A DNA stretch of 64,000 nt from Bradyrhizobium diazoefficiens. GTDB lineage: Bacteria; Pseudomonadota; Alphaproteobacteria; Rhizobiales; Xanthobacteraceae. Made by a program: the position numbers and the translations under genes. Under the pieces are notes generated by a model. That model worked only from the letters and a program-made list of their open reading frames with translations, was not told where the DNA came from and did no database searches. The stretch is taken from the NCBI RefSeq assembly GCF_018131015.1, contig NZ_JAFCJJ010000010.1, forward strand, positions 148,623 to 212,622, given 5' to 3'. The first letter of the stretch is position 1; the number at the start of each line of letters is the position of its first letter. Below, one piece after another: positions 34,281 through 44,383 of the stretch.

Positions 34281-34381
34281 TCGTGCCCCGGACGCGGCGC
34301 AGCGTGAAACGGTGCGCTGCAGAGCCGGGGCCCATTGTGGCTTCTGGGTCCCGGCTCGCGCTGCGCGCGTCCGGGACACGA
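34281..34381. repeat. Dispersed mosaic repeat, family B, copy 3
   Basis: Lies exactly between the two tandem acyl-CoA dehydrogenase genes and closely matches copy 2, including GAGCCGGGGCCCATTGTGGC. Confidence 0.85.
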
Positions 34382-34383
34382 AC

Positions 34384-35628
34384 TCATCGTCCCTTCGTCG
34401 GGATCTTGTTGAACGGCACGTCCTTGTCGACACGGATGTCGCCGGGCAGGCCCAGCACCCGCTCGGCGATGATGTTGCGCATGATCTCGTCGGTGCCGCC
34501 TTCGACGCGGGTGCCCGGTGCGCGCAGCAGCATGGCCTGGAAGCGGCCGGCGAGCTCGGCATCCTCGGGGCCGCTGACGACGCCAGCCGCGCCCTGCAGG
34601 TCGAGCGCGTAGGTCGCGACGTCCTGGATCATCGAGCCCGCCACCAGCTTGCCGATCGAGTTTTCGGGACCGGGCCGCTCGCCCTTCGACAGCGCCGAGA
34701 TCGCGCGCATGCTGGTGTAGCGCAGGCCGCTCGCCTTCGCCGCCCAGCTCGCAAGCTTCGAGCGCACCGCGCGATCCTCGATCGCAGGACCGTCGTCGAG
34801 CATCAGGCTGGAGCAATAGTCGAACAGCTCCGGAAAGCCGGTCGAGACGCCCGCGCCGATCGCGCTGCGCTCGTTCATCAGCGTGGTCAGCGAGACGTTC
34901 CAGCCGTCATTGACCTCGCCGAGACGCTGGTGATCGGGAATGCGGACATTGGTGAAATAGACCTCGTTGAAGTCGGAGGCGCCGCTCGCCTGCTTGATCG
35001 GCCGCACCTCGACGCCCGGGCTCTTCATGTCCAGGAAGAACATGGTGAGGCCCTTGTGCTTGGGCACGGTGGGGTCAGTGCGGGTCAGCAGGATGCCGTA
35101 GTCGGAATAGTGCGCGCCCGAGGTCCAGATCTTCTGACCGTTGATGACCCAGTCGTCGCCGTCCTTCTCGGCGCGGGTGCGCAAGCCTGCGACGTCCGAG
35201 CCGCCGGCGGGCTCGGAGAACAGCTGGCACCAGACCTTCTCGCCGGAGGCGAGCGGCGGCAGATAGGTGCGCTTATGCTCCTCGCGCGCGAACGCCATCA
35301 TGGTCGGCCCGCACATGCCGTGGCCGATGATGAACATGCCGGAGAGCTTTCCGAACGGGCCCTCCTCCTGCTGCCAGATCACGCGCTCGATCGGCGACGA
35401 GCCGCGGCCGCCATATTCCTTGGGCCAGTGCAGGCAGGCCCAGCCGGCATCGGCCTTCTTCTTCTGCCATTCCTTCGCCACTTCGAGAATGTTGGCGTTC
35501 TTCAATTGCGTGCGGCCGAGCGAGGATCTGCGCAGCTCCTCCTCGTATTGCCTGGGCGCGTTGGCGGCGATCCAGGCGCGGGCGGTCCTGCGGAATTCGG
35601 CTTCCTGCGGGGTGTCGTCGAAGTTCAT
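34384..35628 (-). CDS. Acyl-CoA dehydrogenase, tandem copy 2
   Basis: A 414-residue paralogue of the preceding entry with the same length and motifs (WCQLFSEPAGGSDVAGLRTR, KIWTSGAHYSDYGILLTRTD, GGTDEIMRNIIAERVLGLPG). Identity is highest in the central beta domain and the last 25 residues, lower around residues 10-45 and 325-345, as expected when two duplicates diverge in substrate-contact regions or undergo partial gene conversion. Together they could form a heteromer or serve chains of different type. Confidence 0.92.
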   Translation of the reverse strand: MNFDDTPQEAEFRRTARAWIAANAPRQYEEELRRSSLGRTQLKNANILEVAKEWQKKKADAGWACLHWPKEYGGRGSSPIERVIWQQEEGPFGKLSGMFIIGHGMCGPTMMAFAREEHKRTYLPPLASGEKVWCQLFSEPAGGSDVAGLRTRAEKDGDDWVINGQKIWTSGAHYSDYGILLTRTDPTVPKHKGLTMFFLDMKSPGVEVRPIKQASGASDFNEVYFTNVRIPDHQRLGEVNDGWNVSLTTLMNERSAIGAGVSTGFPELFDYCSSLMLDDGPAIEDRAVRSKLASWAAKASGLRYTSMRAISALSKGERPGPENSIGKLVAGSMIQDVATYALDLQGAAGVVSGPEDAELAGRFQAMLLRAPGTRVEGGTDEIMRNIIAERVLGLPGDIRVDKDVPFNKIPTKGR

Positions 35629-35644
35629 GGTGTCATCTCTCGGT

Positions 35645-35763
35645 TCGTTCCCCGGACGCTGCGCAGCACGAAGTGATGCGCTGCAGATCCGGGGTCCATT
35701 GCGGCCCCTGGGTCCCGGCTCTGCGAAGCGGCACTGTCGTGCCGCATCGCGTCCGGGACACGT
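35645..35763. repeat. Dispersed mosaic repeat, family B, copy 4
   Basis: Between the second and third acyl-CoA dehydrogenase genes, with an additional internal inverted piece GGCACTGTCGTGCC. Confidence 0.85.
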
Positions 35764-35772
35764 GCGGCGGGC

Positions 35773-36900
35773 TTACGCCGCGTTCTTCTTGCGCATGCGG
35801 TCGATCAGCTGGTCTTCCCAATAGGACAGGCTGCCGAGCCCAAGCGCCATGGCGTTGGCGCGGCGGTAGTACATGTGGCAGTCGAACTCCCAGGTAAAAC
35901 CCATGCCGCCGTGAACCTGGATGTTGTTCTTGGCGCAGTGCTGGAACGCCTGCGTCGCGCTGATGCGCGCGGCGGCTGCCGCTTCCGGCAGTTCGGCGGC
36001 GTTGGTCGAGAGCGCCCAGGCGCCGTAATAGCTGTTGGAGCGCGCCAGCGTCGCCGAGACGTACATGTCCGCGAGCATGTGCTTGACCGCCTGGAACGAG
36101 CCGATCTGGCGGCCGAAGGCGATGCGGTCGAGTGCGTAGTCGCGGCCCATCTCCAGCGCGCGGTCGGAGCCGCCGACCTGCTCGAAGGCGCACAGCACCG
36201 CGGCACGGTCGAGCACCTCTGTGAGGATGCCCCAGCCTTCACCGGCCGCACCCAGTGGCTCGGCCTTGCAATCCTTGAAGGTGATCTCCGCCTGGCCGCG
36301 GGTCGGATCGAGATTAGTGAGGTTCTTCACCTCGACGCCGCCGGCCTTGAGGTCGACAATGAACAGGGAAATATCGCTGTCGCGCCCGCTCGATCCCGTG
36401 CGCGCGGCCACCACCGCGAAATCGGCGATCGCGCCGTCGGCGACGGGCTTCTTGACGCCGTTGAGCACGCCGTTCGAAGCCGCCAGCTTGACGTTCTTCG
36501 GCGACGGATTGCCCTTGCCCTCGAACAGCGCCAGCGTGCCGATCGCCTCGCCGGCAGCGATTGCCGGCAGCCATTTCTTCTTCTGCGCGTCGCTGCCCGC
36601 GATCAGCAGCGCTTCCGCCGCGAGATAGACGGTCGAGGAGAAAGGCACCGGCGCGTTCGCACGGCCCATCTCCTCCGCGATCACGCAGAGCTCGAGATGG
36701 CCGGCGCCGGCGCCGCCGAATTCCTCGGGGATCGCGACGCCGAGGAAGCCCATCTCGGCAAGGCCCTTCCAGAGCTCCTTGTCGTAGGGCGCCTTGCCGT
36801 CGAGCACGACACGCACCGCCTTGGGCGAGCACTTCTCGCTGAGGAATTTGCGCGCCTGGTCGCGCAGTTGCTTCTGGTCGTCGGAGAAATCGAAGTTCAT
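35773..36900 (-). CDS. Acyl-CoA dehydrogenase, third member (small-subunit type)
   Basis: A 375-residue enzyme unlike the tandem pair: MNFDFSDDQKQLRDQARKFL at the start and GRDYALDRIAFGRQIGSFQA plus QVHGGMGFTWEFDCHMYYRR near the end. It resembles the shorter partner of two-subunit dehydrogenases such as those of the Rhodopseudomonas pimeloyl-CoA operon. The usual N-domain FAD motif is less canonical, supporting a heteromeric role with one of the neighbours. It begins 27 bases downstream of the feruloyl-CoA synthase gene, so the two are co-transcribed. Confidence 0.9.
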   Translation of the reverse strand: MNFDFSDDQKQLRDQARKFLSEKCSPKAVRVVLDGKAPYDKELWKGLAEMGFLGVAIPEEFGGAGAGHLELCVIAEEMGRANAPVPFSSTVYLAAEALLIAGSDAQKKKWLPAIAAGEAIGTLALFEGKGNPSPKNVKLAASNGVLNGVKKPVADGAIADFAVVAARTGSSGRDSDISLFIVDLKAGGVEVKNLTNLDPTRGQAEITFKDCKAEPLGAAGEGWGILTEVLDRAAVLCAFEQVGGSDRALEMGRDYALDRIAFGRQIGSFQAVKHMLADMYVSATLARSNSYYGAWALSTNAAELPEAAAAARISATQAFQHCAKNNIQVHGGMGFTWEFDCHMYYRRANAMALGLGSLSYWEDQLIDRMRKKNAA

Positions 36901-36927
36901 GGCGCGTGTCCGTGTTGATGATGTCTG

Positions 36928-38796
36928 TTACTTGAGAATGATGACGTCCTGGTCAGGCTTGTCGGCATAGAGCCGCTCCACCAGCGCGGCGCGGCGTTCG
37001 AGGCCAGCGCGCTGGTTGATGTAGCCCTTGTCGGTGAGCTCGTTGCCGTCGATCGAAGGCGGCTCGGCCATCAGCATGGCGCGGGCGACGACGCGGCTGC
37101 TGGCGCCGTCGCACTCCCTGTTGTGGGCCTCCAGCCCGCGCCTGAAGCAGGCGATCACCGCGGGGTGCTTCACGGCCTCCTCGAAGCTCAGATCGGGATT
37201 GCCGGTGAGCTGACGGCAGGCATGCAGGTTCGGCCAGGCGAGCAGGCCAATGAAGGCGCGATCCTGGCCTGCGACCAGCGAGTCGTGCACCACGGGCGTC
37301 GCGGCCGCGATCGCATCGGTGCGGAGCGAGCCGACATGCACGAAGGTGCCGGTGAAGAGCTTGAAGTCCTCGACGACACGCCCGGCGAAGATGATGCCTT
37401 TCACCGGGTCAGCATCGTCGACGAAGATGCCGGCATCGCCGATGCAGTAATAGCCTTCCTCGTCGAACATCTTCTTCGTCAGCTCGGGCTGGGCGAAATA
37501 GCCGGGCGTGACATTGACGCCGCGCAGGCGCAGCTCGTATTTCGAGCCGGACGGCACCATCTTCAATTCGACGCCGGGGAACGGCAGGCCGATCAGGCCG
37601 ACGCGCTCGGTGTCCCAATAGGTGCCGGTCGAGGTCGGCGCGGTTTCGGTCGAGCCCCAGCCGGTGTAGAACACGATGCGCTCGCCGGTGGTCTTCACCG
37701 CAAGCGCCTGCATGCGGTCATAGAGATCGTCCGGCAGCCGCGCGCCGCCATAGGCCATGATCGAGAGATTTTTGAAGAAGGAGCGACACAGCGCGTCGTC
37801 CTTCTCCATCGCGGCCGCGAGCGCGGCGTAGCCGGCCGGCACGTTGGCGTAATAGGTCGGCGAGATCTCGCGAAGATTTTTGATGGTCTCCTCGAGCTGG
37901 CCCGGCAGCGGCCGGCCGTCGTCGATGTAGAGCGTGCCGCCCTCGACCATAACGGGGTGGAACGCGGCATTGCCGCCCATGGTGTGATTCCAGGGCATCC
38001 AGTCGAGCACGACCGGCAGCGGGCCGCCCGCGCGCGGCCGCACCTGCATCATCATCGCGGCATTCGCGCACATCATCTTCTGGGTGTTGATGACGGCCTT
38101 GGGCATGCCGGTCGAGCCGGAGGTGAACAGCAGCTTGCCGACCGTGTCGGGCGTGATCTTTGCGATCGACGCGTCGACGGCTTTCGTGACCTTTGTCTGC
38201 GCGAGTTCGGCAAAGCTGACGCTCTCGATGCCCTCGCATGGCCGCGCGACGTGAACGACGGTGACGCCGGTGAGATCGAGCGCCTTCAGCGCCTTCTCGA
38301 AGGTCGGACCGTCCTGCACCATCACCACGGCCGGCTTGATCAGGTCGAACAGGTATTTCAGCTTGACGTGGTCATGGCTCATCAGGGAGTAGGCCGGGGA
38401 CACCGGCGCAGCCGGCGAACGCGCCTGCATCGCGGCCTGGGTCATCAAGGCATGCTCGATCGAATTGCCGGACAGGATGGTGACGGGCCGGCCGTCGATA
38501 CCGAGATCGAGCAGCGCCTGCGTCAGCGCATCCACGGTGCGCTTGGCCTCGCCGTAAGTCACTTTTCGCCATTCGCGATCGGGACCGCCGCGCTGGGCGA
38601 GCCAGACGCGCTCGGGCGCTTCCTTCGCCCATTTCGCGAGCGAGGCCGGAAGATGCTCCTCATAAGCCTGCAGGGGAATGCGCGACTTCAGCACCATCGT
38701 GCCGTCGGCGCGACGCTCGACGTCGATGTCGCGCGCGAGCCACTCGACCTTGCGAAAGGCGGGCTTCGTCATCACCGCCGCCGCATTCCCACTCAT
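36928..38796 (-). CDS. fcs: Feruloyl-CoA synthase
   Basis: A 622-residue AMP-forming ligase activating ferulate and related hydroxycinnamates to CoA thioesters. Motifs: KLLFTSGSTGMPKAVINTQK (phosphate loop), MPWNHTMGGN, FYTGWGSTETAPTSTG (A5), YCIGDAGIFVDDADP and GRVVEDFKLFTGTFVHVG, the last being characteristic of Fcs in place of the usual ligase hinge. The length fits the family, longer than ordinary acyl-CoA ligases. The start ATG is preceded by CGGGAGACGCAAA. It lies between enoyl-CoA hydratase and acyl-CoA dehydrogenase genes, supporting side-chain degradation of lignin-derived acids. Confidence 0.88.
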   Translation of the reverse strand: MSGNAAAVMTKPAFRKVEWLARDIDVERRADGTMVLKSRIPLQAYEEHLPASLAKWAKEAPERVWLAQRGGPDREWRKVTYGEAKRTVDALTQALLDLGIDGRPVTILSGNSIEHALMTQAAMQARSPAAPVSPAYSLMSHDHVKLKYLFDLIKPAVVMVQDGPTFEKALKALDLTGVTVVHVARPCEGIESVSFAELAQTKVTKAVDASIAKITPDTVGKLLFTSGSTGMPKAVINTQKMMCANAAMMMQVRPRAGGPLPVVLDWMPWNHTMGGNAAFHPVMVEGGTLYIDDGRPLPGQLEETIKNLREISPTYYANVPAGYAALAAAMEKDDALCRSFFKNLSIMAYGGARLPDDLYDRMQALAVKTTGERIVFYTGWGSTETAPTSTGTYWDTERVGLIGLPFPGVELKMVPSGSKYELRLRGVNVTPGYFAQPELTKKMFDEEGYYCIGDAGIFVDDADPVKGIIFAGRVVEDFKLFTGTFVHVGSLRTDAIAAATPVVHDSLVAGQDRAFIGLLAWPNLHACRQLTGNPDLSFEEAVKHPAVIACFRRGLEAHNRECDGASSRVVARAMLMAEPPSIDGNELTDKGYINQRAGLERRAALVERLYADKPDQDVIILK

Positions 38797-38840
38797 TTTG
38801 CGTCTCCCGGAATTAAATGCCCTTTGCGGATCATGTCGTT

Positions 38841-39647
38841 TCAGCGCTTGATATAGACAGGCTTTCGCTTCTCGAGGAAGGCCCTGATGCCTTCCGAAAA
38901 TTCGTCGGAGCGGCTGCACAGGATCTGGTTGCGATCCTCCATCGCGATCGCCGCTTCCAGCGATCCGGCATCGACGCTCATGTTGAGGCATTCCTTGGAC
39001 AGGCGCAGGCCGACGGGCGAGGCCGCCATCATCGCCTCGACATAGGGTTCGGCGGCGGCATCGAGCCTGTCCTCGTCGACGACTTCAGAGACGAGCCCGA
39101 CCGCGAGCGCGCGCTCGGCGCCGATGAAGCGGCCGGTGAGGATCAGCTCGGACGCGACGGAGACACCGACGAGGCGCGGCAGGAAATAGCTGGTGCCGAT
39201 GTCGCAGCCGCCAAGGCCGAGCTTGATGAAGGCACAGTTCATCCGCGCCGATTTCGTCGCGATGCGGATGTCGGAGGCCAGCGCCAGCGCGAAGCCGCCG
39301 CCGGCGGCGGCGCCCTGCACCAGCGACAGGATCGGCTGCGGACAGCGCCGCATCAGCATCACGATGTCGGCGATGCGCCGCTGCGAATCCAGGGACTCGG
39401 TGACCCCGGGCGGCTCCTGCTGCCCGGCGCGGCGCGCCATCGCCGCCTTGAGGTCGAGACCTGCACAAAAATTCCTGCCCGCGCCCTTCAACACCACCAC
39501 GCGCGTATCGCGGTTGCGCTGCAGGCCCTGGAAATAGACGTTGAGCGCGTCGATCAGCGCGGGATCGAGCGCGTTGAGGCTGTCGGGCCGATTGAGCGTC
39601 ACCCGGTCGACGCCGTCGTCATGCTCGATCAGCAGCGGTTGGGACAT
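38841..39647 (-). CDS. Enoyl-CoA hydratase/isomerase family protein
   Basis: A 268-residue crotonase-fold enzyme. The CoA oxyanion loops are GAGRNFCAGLDLKAAM (near residue 60) and QGAAAGGGFALALASDIRIA (near 110), and the second acid region is IKLGLGGCDIGTSYFLPR. It probably hydrates the enoyl-CoA made by the neighbouring dehydrogenases or ligase. Whether it also cleaves feruloyl-CoA to vanillin, like Ech, cannot be decided by eye. The ATG after GGGGAGACTGTGT was chosen over upstream in-frame starts that lie in repeat sequence. Confidence 0.88.
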   Translation of the reverse strand: MSQPLLIEHDDGVDRVTLNRPDSLNALDPALIDALNVYFQGLQRNRDTRVVVLKGAGRNFCAGLDLKAAMARRAGQQEPPGVTESLDSQRRIADIVMLMRRCPQPILSLVQGAAAGGGFALALASDIRIATKSARMNCAFIKLGLGGCDIGTSYFLPRLVGVSVASELILTGRFIGAERALAVGLVSEVVDEDRLDAAAEPYVEAMMAASPVGLRLSKECLNMSVDAGSLEAAIAMEDRNQILCSRSDEFSEGIRAFLEKRKPVYIKR

Positions 39648-39663
39648 ACACAGTCTCCCCATC

Positions 39664-39804
39664 GTCGTTCTGGACAAGCGAGCGGAGCGAGCGCTGATCC
39701 AGGACCCATAGCCACAGGCCCGATTTGTTGGACCACCGGAGTTGGCCAAGCTCGCGCTTCAACTGACGCCGGTGGTAATGGGTCCTGGCTTTCGCCAGGA
39801 CGAC
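39664..39804. repeat. Dispersed palindromic repeat, family C, copy 1
   Basis: Type GTCGTTCTGGAC ... CCAGGACCCATAGCCACAGG ... TAATGGGTCCTGGCTTTCGC ... CAGGACGAC. Other copies are at 42643-42763, 50579-50720 and 60099-60219. Confidence 0.8.
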
Positions 39805-39811
39805 GGCGGAG

Positions 39812-40570
39812 TTACCGCGGCGCCATGCGGATGGCGCCGTCGAGGCGGATGGTCTCGCCGTTGAGCATCGCGTTCTCGACGATATGCACGGCGAGCGAGC
39901 CGTATTCAGCGGCGTCGCCGAGGCGCGTCGGATGCGGCACCTGCGCGCCGAGGCTCTTGCGGGCTTCTTCGCTCAGACCCATCAGCAGCGGCGTCAGGAA
40001 CAGGCCGGGCGCGATGGTGTTGACGCGGATCTTCTGGCTGGCGAGATCGCGCGCGGCCGGCAGCGTCAGGCCGACGACACCGCCCTTCGAGGCGGCGTAG
40101 GCGATCTGGCCGATCTGGCCTTCATAGGCGGCGACGGACGCCGTGTTGATGATGACGCCGCGCTCCTCGCCGATCGGCTCGATCGTGGCGAGACGCTCGG
40201 CGAACAGCCGCAGGCAGTTGAAGGTGCCGATCAGATTGACGTTGATGATGCGCGCGAACTTTTCCAGCGGGTAGACGCCGTCGCGGCCGACGATGCGCTG
40301 CGAGCCGCCGATGCCGGCGCAGTTCATCAGCACGCGGGCGACGCCATGCGCGGCTTCGGCCTTGGCGATCGCGGCCTTGATCTGCTCCTCGCTGGTGACG
40401 TCGGCATGGAGGGCGACGCCCTTCAGTTCGGCGGCGACCTTCTCGGCATTGTCCTTGTTCTGGTCGATCACGCCGATCTTGGCGCCCTTGGCGGCCATGG
40501 CGCGGGCAGTCGCGGCACCCAGGCCCGAACCACCGCCGGTGATGAGAACGGCCACGTCTTTCAACTGCAT
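39812..40570 (-). CDS. 3-hydroxyacyl-CoA dehydrogenase, SDR (type II) family
   Basis: A 252-residue NAD-dependent SDR. Cofactor loop TGGGSGLG (residues 11-18), NCAGIGG, catalytic NTASVAAYEG ... YAASKGG, and the C-terminal IRLDGAIRMAPR. The long insertion GGSQRIVGRDGVYPLEKFAR and RLATIEPIGEERGV are typical of the HADH2-like 3-hydroxyacyl-CoA dehydrogenases rather than FabG. It is the first gene of the leftward catabolic operon and would oxidise the product of the hydratase. Confidence 0.9.
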   Translation of the reverse strand: MQLKDVAVLITGGGSGLGAATARAMAAKGAKIGVIDQNKDNAEKVAAELKGVALHADVTSEEQIKAAIAKAEAAHGVARVLMNCAGIGGSQRIVGRDGVYPLEKFARIINVNLIGTFNCLRLFAERLATIEPIGEERGVIINTASVAAYEGQIGQIAYAASKGGVVGLTLPAARDLASQKIRVNTIAPGLFLTPLLMGLSEEARKSLGAQVPHPTRLGDAAEYGSLAVHIVENAMLNGETIRLDGAIRMAPR

Positions 40571-40637
40571 CGCTAGAACCTTTCCTTGAACTTTTTCTTG
40601 GGCGTTTCTTCTCTAGACTCGATACGATCCGGCCGGA

Positions 40638-41297
40638 TTATCCGGCGGCGGCCGCTTCCTCGGCTTGCGTGAGGATGCCGCCGCAGATCAGCGTTTCCAT
40701 GTGCTTGATATATTGCCGGCAGACTTCGTCGGTGACCGGACCGACGCCGGTCGCGCGGGACATCGCGTGCCGGCCGAAGAACAGGTGATCGCAGGCGCCG
40801 ATCAGGCTGGTGTAGAACAGCACCGGATCGGTGGCGCGGAACTCGCCGCGGCTGACCCCTTCGTCGAGCAGGCGGCGATGAAAGTCGAGCAGCGGCGCGA
40901 CAAAGAACTTCGAGACCTCGTCGGCGGACGCCGCGCTGCTTTCATGCAGGAGGTAGTGGATCAGCCGGTTCATATACGGGAACCGGTAATAGGCGCGGAT
41001 GATGCCGGCGATGTGCAGCTTCAGCTTCGCGGTCGACGTGATCGGCTGCGACAGCAGATATTCGAGATTGGTGACCTCGGTTGCGGCGTCGCGCGCGAGC
41101 AGTGCCAGCAGCAGGCCGTCCTTGTTGCCGAAATGATATTTGACCAGCGCGGCGTTGGCGCCCGACTTCTGCGCGATGTCGGACAGCGAGATCTCGATCG
41201 AGGTGCGTTCGATCATCAGTTCGCTCGCAGCCACGAGCAATTTCTCTGCCGTGGAATTCTTTCCGCCGGGGAGCTTGTTCGGTACGCTAGTAGTCAC
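40638..41297 (-). CDS. TetR-family regulator of the catabolic island
   Basis: A 219-residue repressor with the N-terminal helix-turn-helix in TSIEISLSDIAQKSGANAAL followed by VKYHFGNKDGLLLALL, and a variable ligand domain. The GTG start was preferred because AGGGATTTCA precedes it and the length becomes normal; an ATG 57 bases further up is possible but sits next to the presumed operator. It probably responds to an acyl- or aryl-CoA made by this pathway. It is divergent from the thiolase gene and same-strand with the hydroxyacyl-CoA dehydrogenase operon 67 bases downstream. Confidence 0.88.
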   Translation of the reverse strand: MTTSVPNKLPGGKNSTAEKLLVAASELMIERTSIEISLSDIAQKSGANAALVKYHFGNKDGLLLALLARDAATEVTNLEYLLSQPITSTAKLKLHIAGIIRAYYRFPYMNRLIHYLLHESSAASADEVSKFFVAPLLDFHRRLLDEGVSRGEFRATDPVLFYTSLIGACDHLFFGRHAMSRATGVGPVTDEVCRQYIKHMETLICGGILTQAEEAAAAG

Positions 41298-41362
41298 TGA
41301 AATCCCTGTACGCGCCGCATGCGCGCGTGCAGATAAGCCGAAGCAGCGCCTCATCACAAGAG

Positions 41363-41382
41363 TTAATTGATCGATTGACTAA
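41363..41382. promoter_or_regulatory. Predicted TetR operator between TetR and thiolase genes
   Basis: The 20-base imperfect palindrome TTAATTGATCGATTGACTAA (14 of 20 positions symmetric, centre ATCGAT) lies in the only AT-rich part of the divergent region. The divergent arrangement suggests it controls both the regulator and the thiolase-ligase genes. Confidence 0.6.
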
Positions 41383-41448
41383 ACGATCCCACGCCACTTA
41401 AATCCGCGCCCGACAATCCAATTCAGAACAATCGAGGGAGATACCGAC

Positions 41449-42621
<1,173 letters not shown>

Positions 42622-42642
42622 GCCGCGGCGACAAATCAAACC

Positions 42643-42763
42643 GTCGTCCCGGCGAAGGCCGGGACCCATAACCACAGCAGCCTGTGGTTATCCGGGCCGG
42701 GGCGACATCGCGTTTCAACAATCTGGATCGGTGGTTATGGATCCCGGCTTTCGCCGGGATGAC
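42643..42763. repeat. Dispersed palindromic repeat, family C, copy 2
   Basis: GTCGTCCCGGCGAAGGCCGG ... GGGACCCATAACCACAG ... GGTTATGGATCCCGGCTTTC ... GCCGGGATGAC, between the thiolase and ligase genes. Confidence 0.85.
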
Positions 42764-42789
42764 ACCGTTTTTGTTGCGAGATCTCGACC

Positions 42790-44334
42790 ATGACCCATCC
42801 CTCCATCCACGCCCGCACCACGCCGGACAAGATCGCCTATCAGATGGCCGGGACGGGCAAGGCGATCACCTACCGCGAGCTCGACGAGCTCTCGAACCAG
42901 GGCGCGCAATTGTTCCGCTCGCTGGGACTGAAGGCCGGCGACCACATTGCGCTGCTGATGGAGAACCGCCTCGCGTTCATGGAGATCTGCTGGGCGGCGC
43001 AGCGCAGCGGGCTCTATTACACGGCGATCAGCCGCTATCTGAAGCAGGACGAGATCGACTACATCATCGGCGATTGCGGCGCCAAGGTCGTGATCACCAC
43101 GCCGAAATGCGCCGACCAGATCAAGGAGCTGCTCAAAGGCAGGACCGGCGGGCCGATCTTCTACATGGTCGATGAGCCGCTGCCCGGCTTCCGCTCCTAC
43201 GACAAGGAAGCAGCCGCGCAACCGACGACGCCGATCCCTGATGAGGTCGCCGGCTACGACATGCTGTATTCGTCGGGCACCACCGGCCGCCCGAAGGGCA
43301 TCAAGAAGGAATTCGAGGGCCTTGCGATCGACGTGCCCAACGCCTTCCTGCGCGTGCTCTGCGCCGACATGTGCGGCATGAACGCCGACAGCACCTATCT
43401 GTCGCCGGCGCCGCTCTATCATGCGGCGCCGCTGCGCTTCAACATGATGGCGATCGTGCTCGGCGGCACCTCGATCATCATGGAGCATTTCGACGCCGAG
43501 GAGTTTTTGAAGCTGGTCGAGAAGTACAGGGTGACGCAGTCGCAGCTCGTGCCGACCATGTTCGTGCGCATGCTGAAGCTGCCGGACGAGGTTCGCACCC
43601 GGTACGACGTCTCGACGCTGAAGGGCGCGATCCACGCCGCCGCGCCCTGCCCGGTCGACGTCAAGGCCAGGATGATCGAATGGTGGGGGCCGATCCTGAT
43701 CGAGTACTACGCAGGCTCGGAAGGCAACGGCGTCACCGTCTGCAACTCGCAGCAATGGCTGGAGCATCGCGGCAGCGTCGGGCGCGCCGTGGTCGGCAAG
43801 ATCAAGATCCTGGACGAGAACGACGAGGAGCAGCCGGTCGGCGAGATCGGCACGGTCTACTTCGCCGATGCGCCGGCGTTCACCTATCACAACGATCCCG
43901 AGAAGACGAAGAAGGCCTACAACGCCAGGGGCTGGTCGACGCTCGGCGATGTCGGCTATCTCGACAAGGATGGCTTCCTCTTCCTCACCGACCGCAAGTC
44001 CTACATGATCATCTCGGGCGGGGTGAACATCTACCCGCAGGAGACCGAGGACGTGCTGATCACCCATCCCGAGGTTGCCGACGTCGCGGTGTTCGGCGTG
44101 CCGAACGAGGAGATGGGCGAAGAGGTCAAGGCGGTGGTGCAGCCGCACGACATGAATCGCGCGGGCAAGGAGCTCGAGGTCGACCTGATCGCCTTCTGCA
44201 AGACGCGCCTGTCCGCCATCAAGTGCCCGCGCTCGATCGATTTCGAGCCGGAGCTGCCGCGCACGCCGACCGGCAAGCTGGTGAAGCGCCATTTGCGCGA
44301 CCGCTACTGGCCGAAAACGGCGGCAAAGATCTAG
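42790..44334 (+). CDS. Acyl-CoA ligase (AMP-forming)
   Basis: A 514-residue ligase with MLYSSGTTGRPKGIKKEF (phosphate loop, around residue 158), YYAGSEGNG (A5), STLGDVGYLDKDGFLFLTDR with KSYMIISGGVNIYPQETE (A7-A8) and the terminal TPTGKLVKR lysine. It is a generic acyl/aryl-CoA ligase; medium- or branched-chain acids or phenylpropanoids are possible. It forms a rightward unit with the thiolase and converges on marR. Confidence 0.92.
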   Translation: MTHPSIHARTTPDKIAYQMAGTGKAITYRELDELSNQGAQLFRSLGLKAGDHIALLMENRLAFMEICWAAQRSGLYYTAISRYLKQDEIDYIIGDCGAKVVITTPKCADQIKELLKGRTGGPIFYMVDEPLPGFRSYDKEAAAQPTTPIPDEVAGYDMLYSSGTTGRPKGIKKEFEGLAIDVPNAFLRVLCADMCGMNADSTYLSPAPLYHAAPLRFNMMAIVLGGTSIIMEHFDAEEFLKLVEKYRVTQSQLVPTMFVRMLKLPDEVRTRYDVSTLKGAIHAAAPCPVDVKARMIEWWGPILIEYYAGSEGNGVTVCNSQQWLEHRGSVGRAVVGKIKILDENDEEQPVGEIGTVYFADAPAFTYHNDPEKTKKAYNARGWSTLGDVGYLDKDGFLFLTDRKSYMIISGGVNIYPQETEDVLITHPEVADVAVFGVPNEEMGEEVKAVVQPHDMNRAGKELEVDLIAFCKTRLSAIKCPRSIDFEPELPRTPTGKLVKRHLRDRYWPKTAAKI

Positions 44335-44348
44335 CCGCCCCCTATCCG

Positions 44349-44373
44349 TCCCCTGGAGCCCGGCTCCCGGGGA
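44349..44373. terminator. Possible shared hairpin between ligase and marR genes
   Basis: TCCCCTGGAGC and GCTCCCGGGGA pair with one mismatch around a short loop, just after the ligase stop and just before the convergent marR end. There is no T run, so termination is uncertain. Confidence 0.4.
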
Positions 44374-44383
44374 GGAAGCAGCG

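Noticed and set aside
33184..35676. 830-codon plus-strand frame opposite both acyl-CoA dehydrogenase genes
   Set aside because: It is the mirror of two tandem paralogues and repeats with them; no domain or ribosome site supports it.
38841..39647. Feruloyl-CoA hydratase/lyase (ech)
   Set aside because: Only general crotonase motifs are evident; the specific hydratase/lyase assignment cannot be supported by eye, so a family-level name is given.
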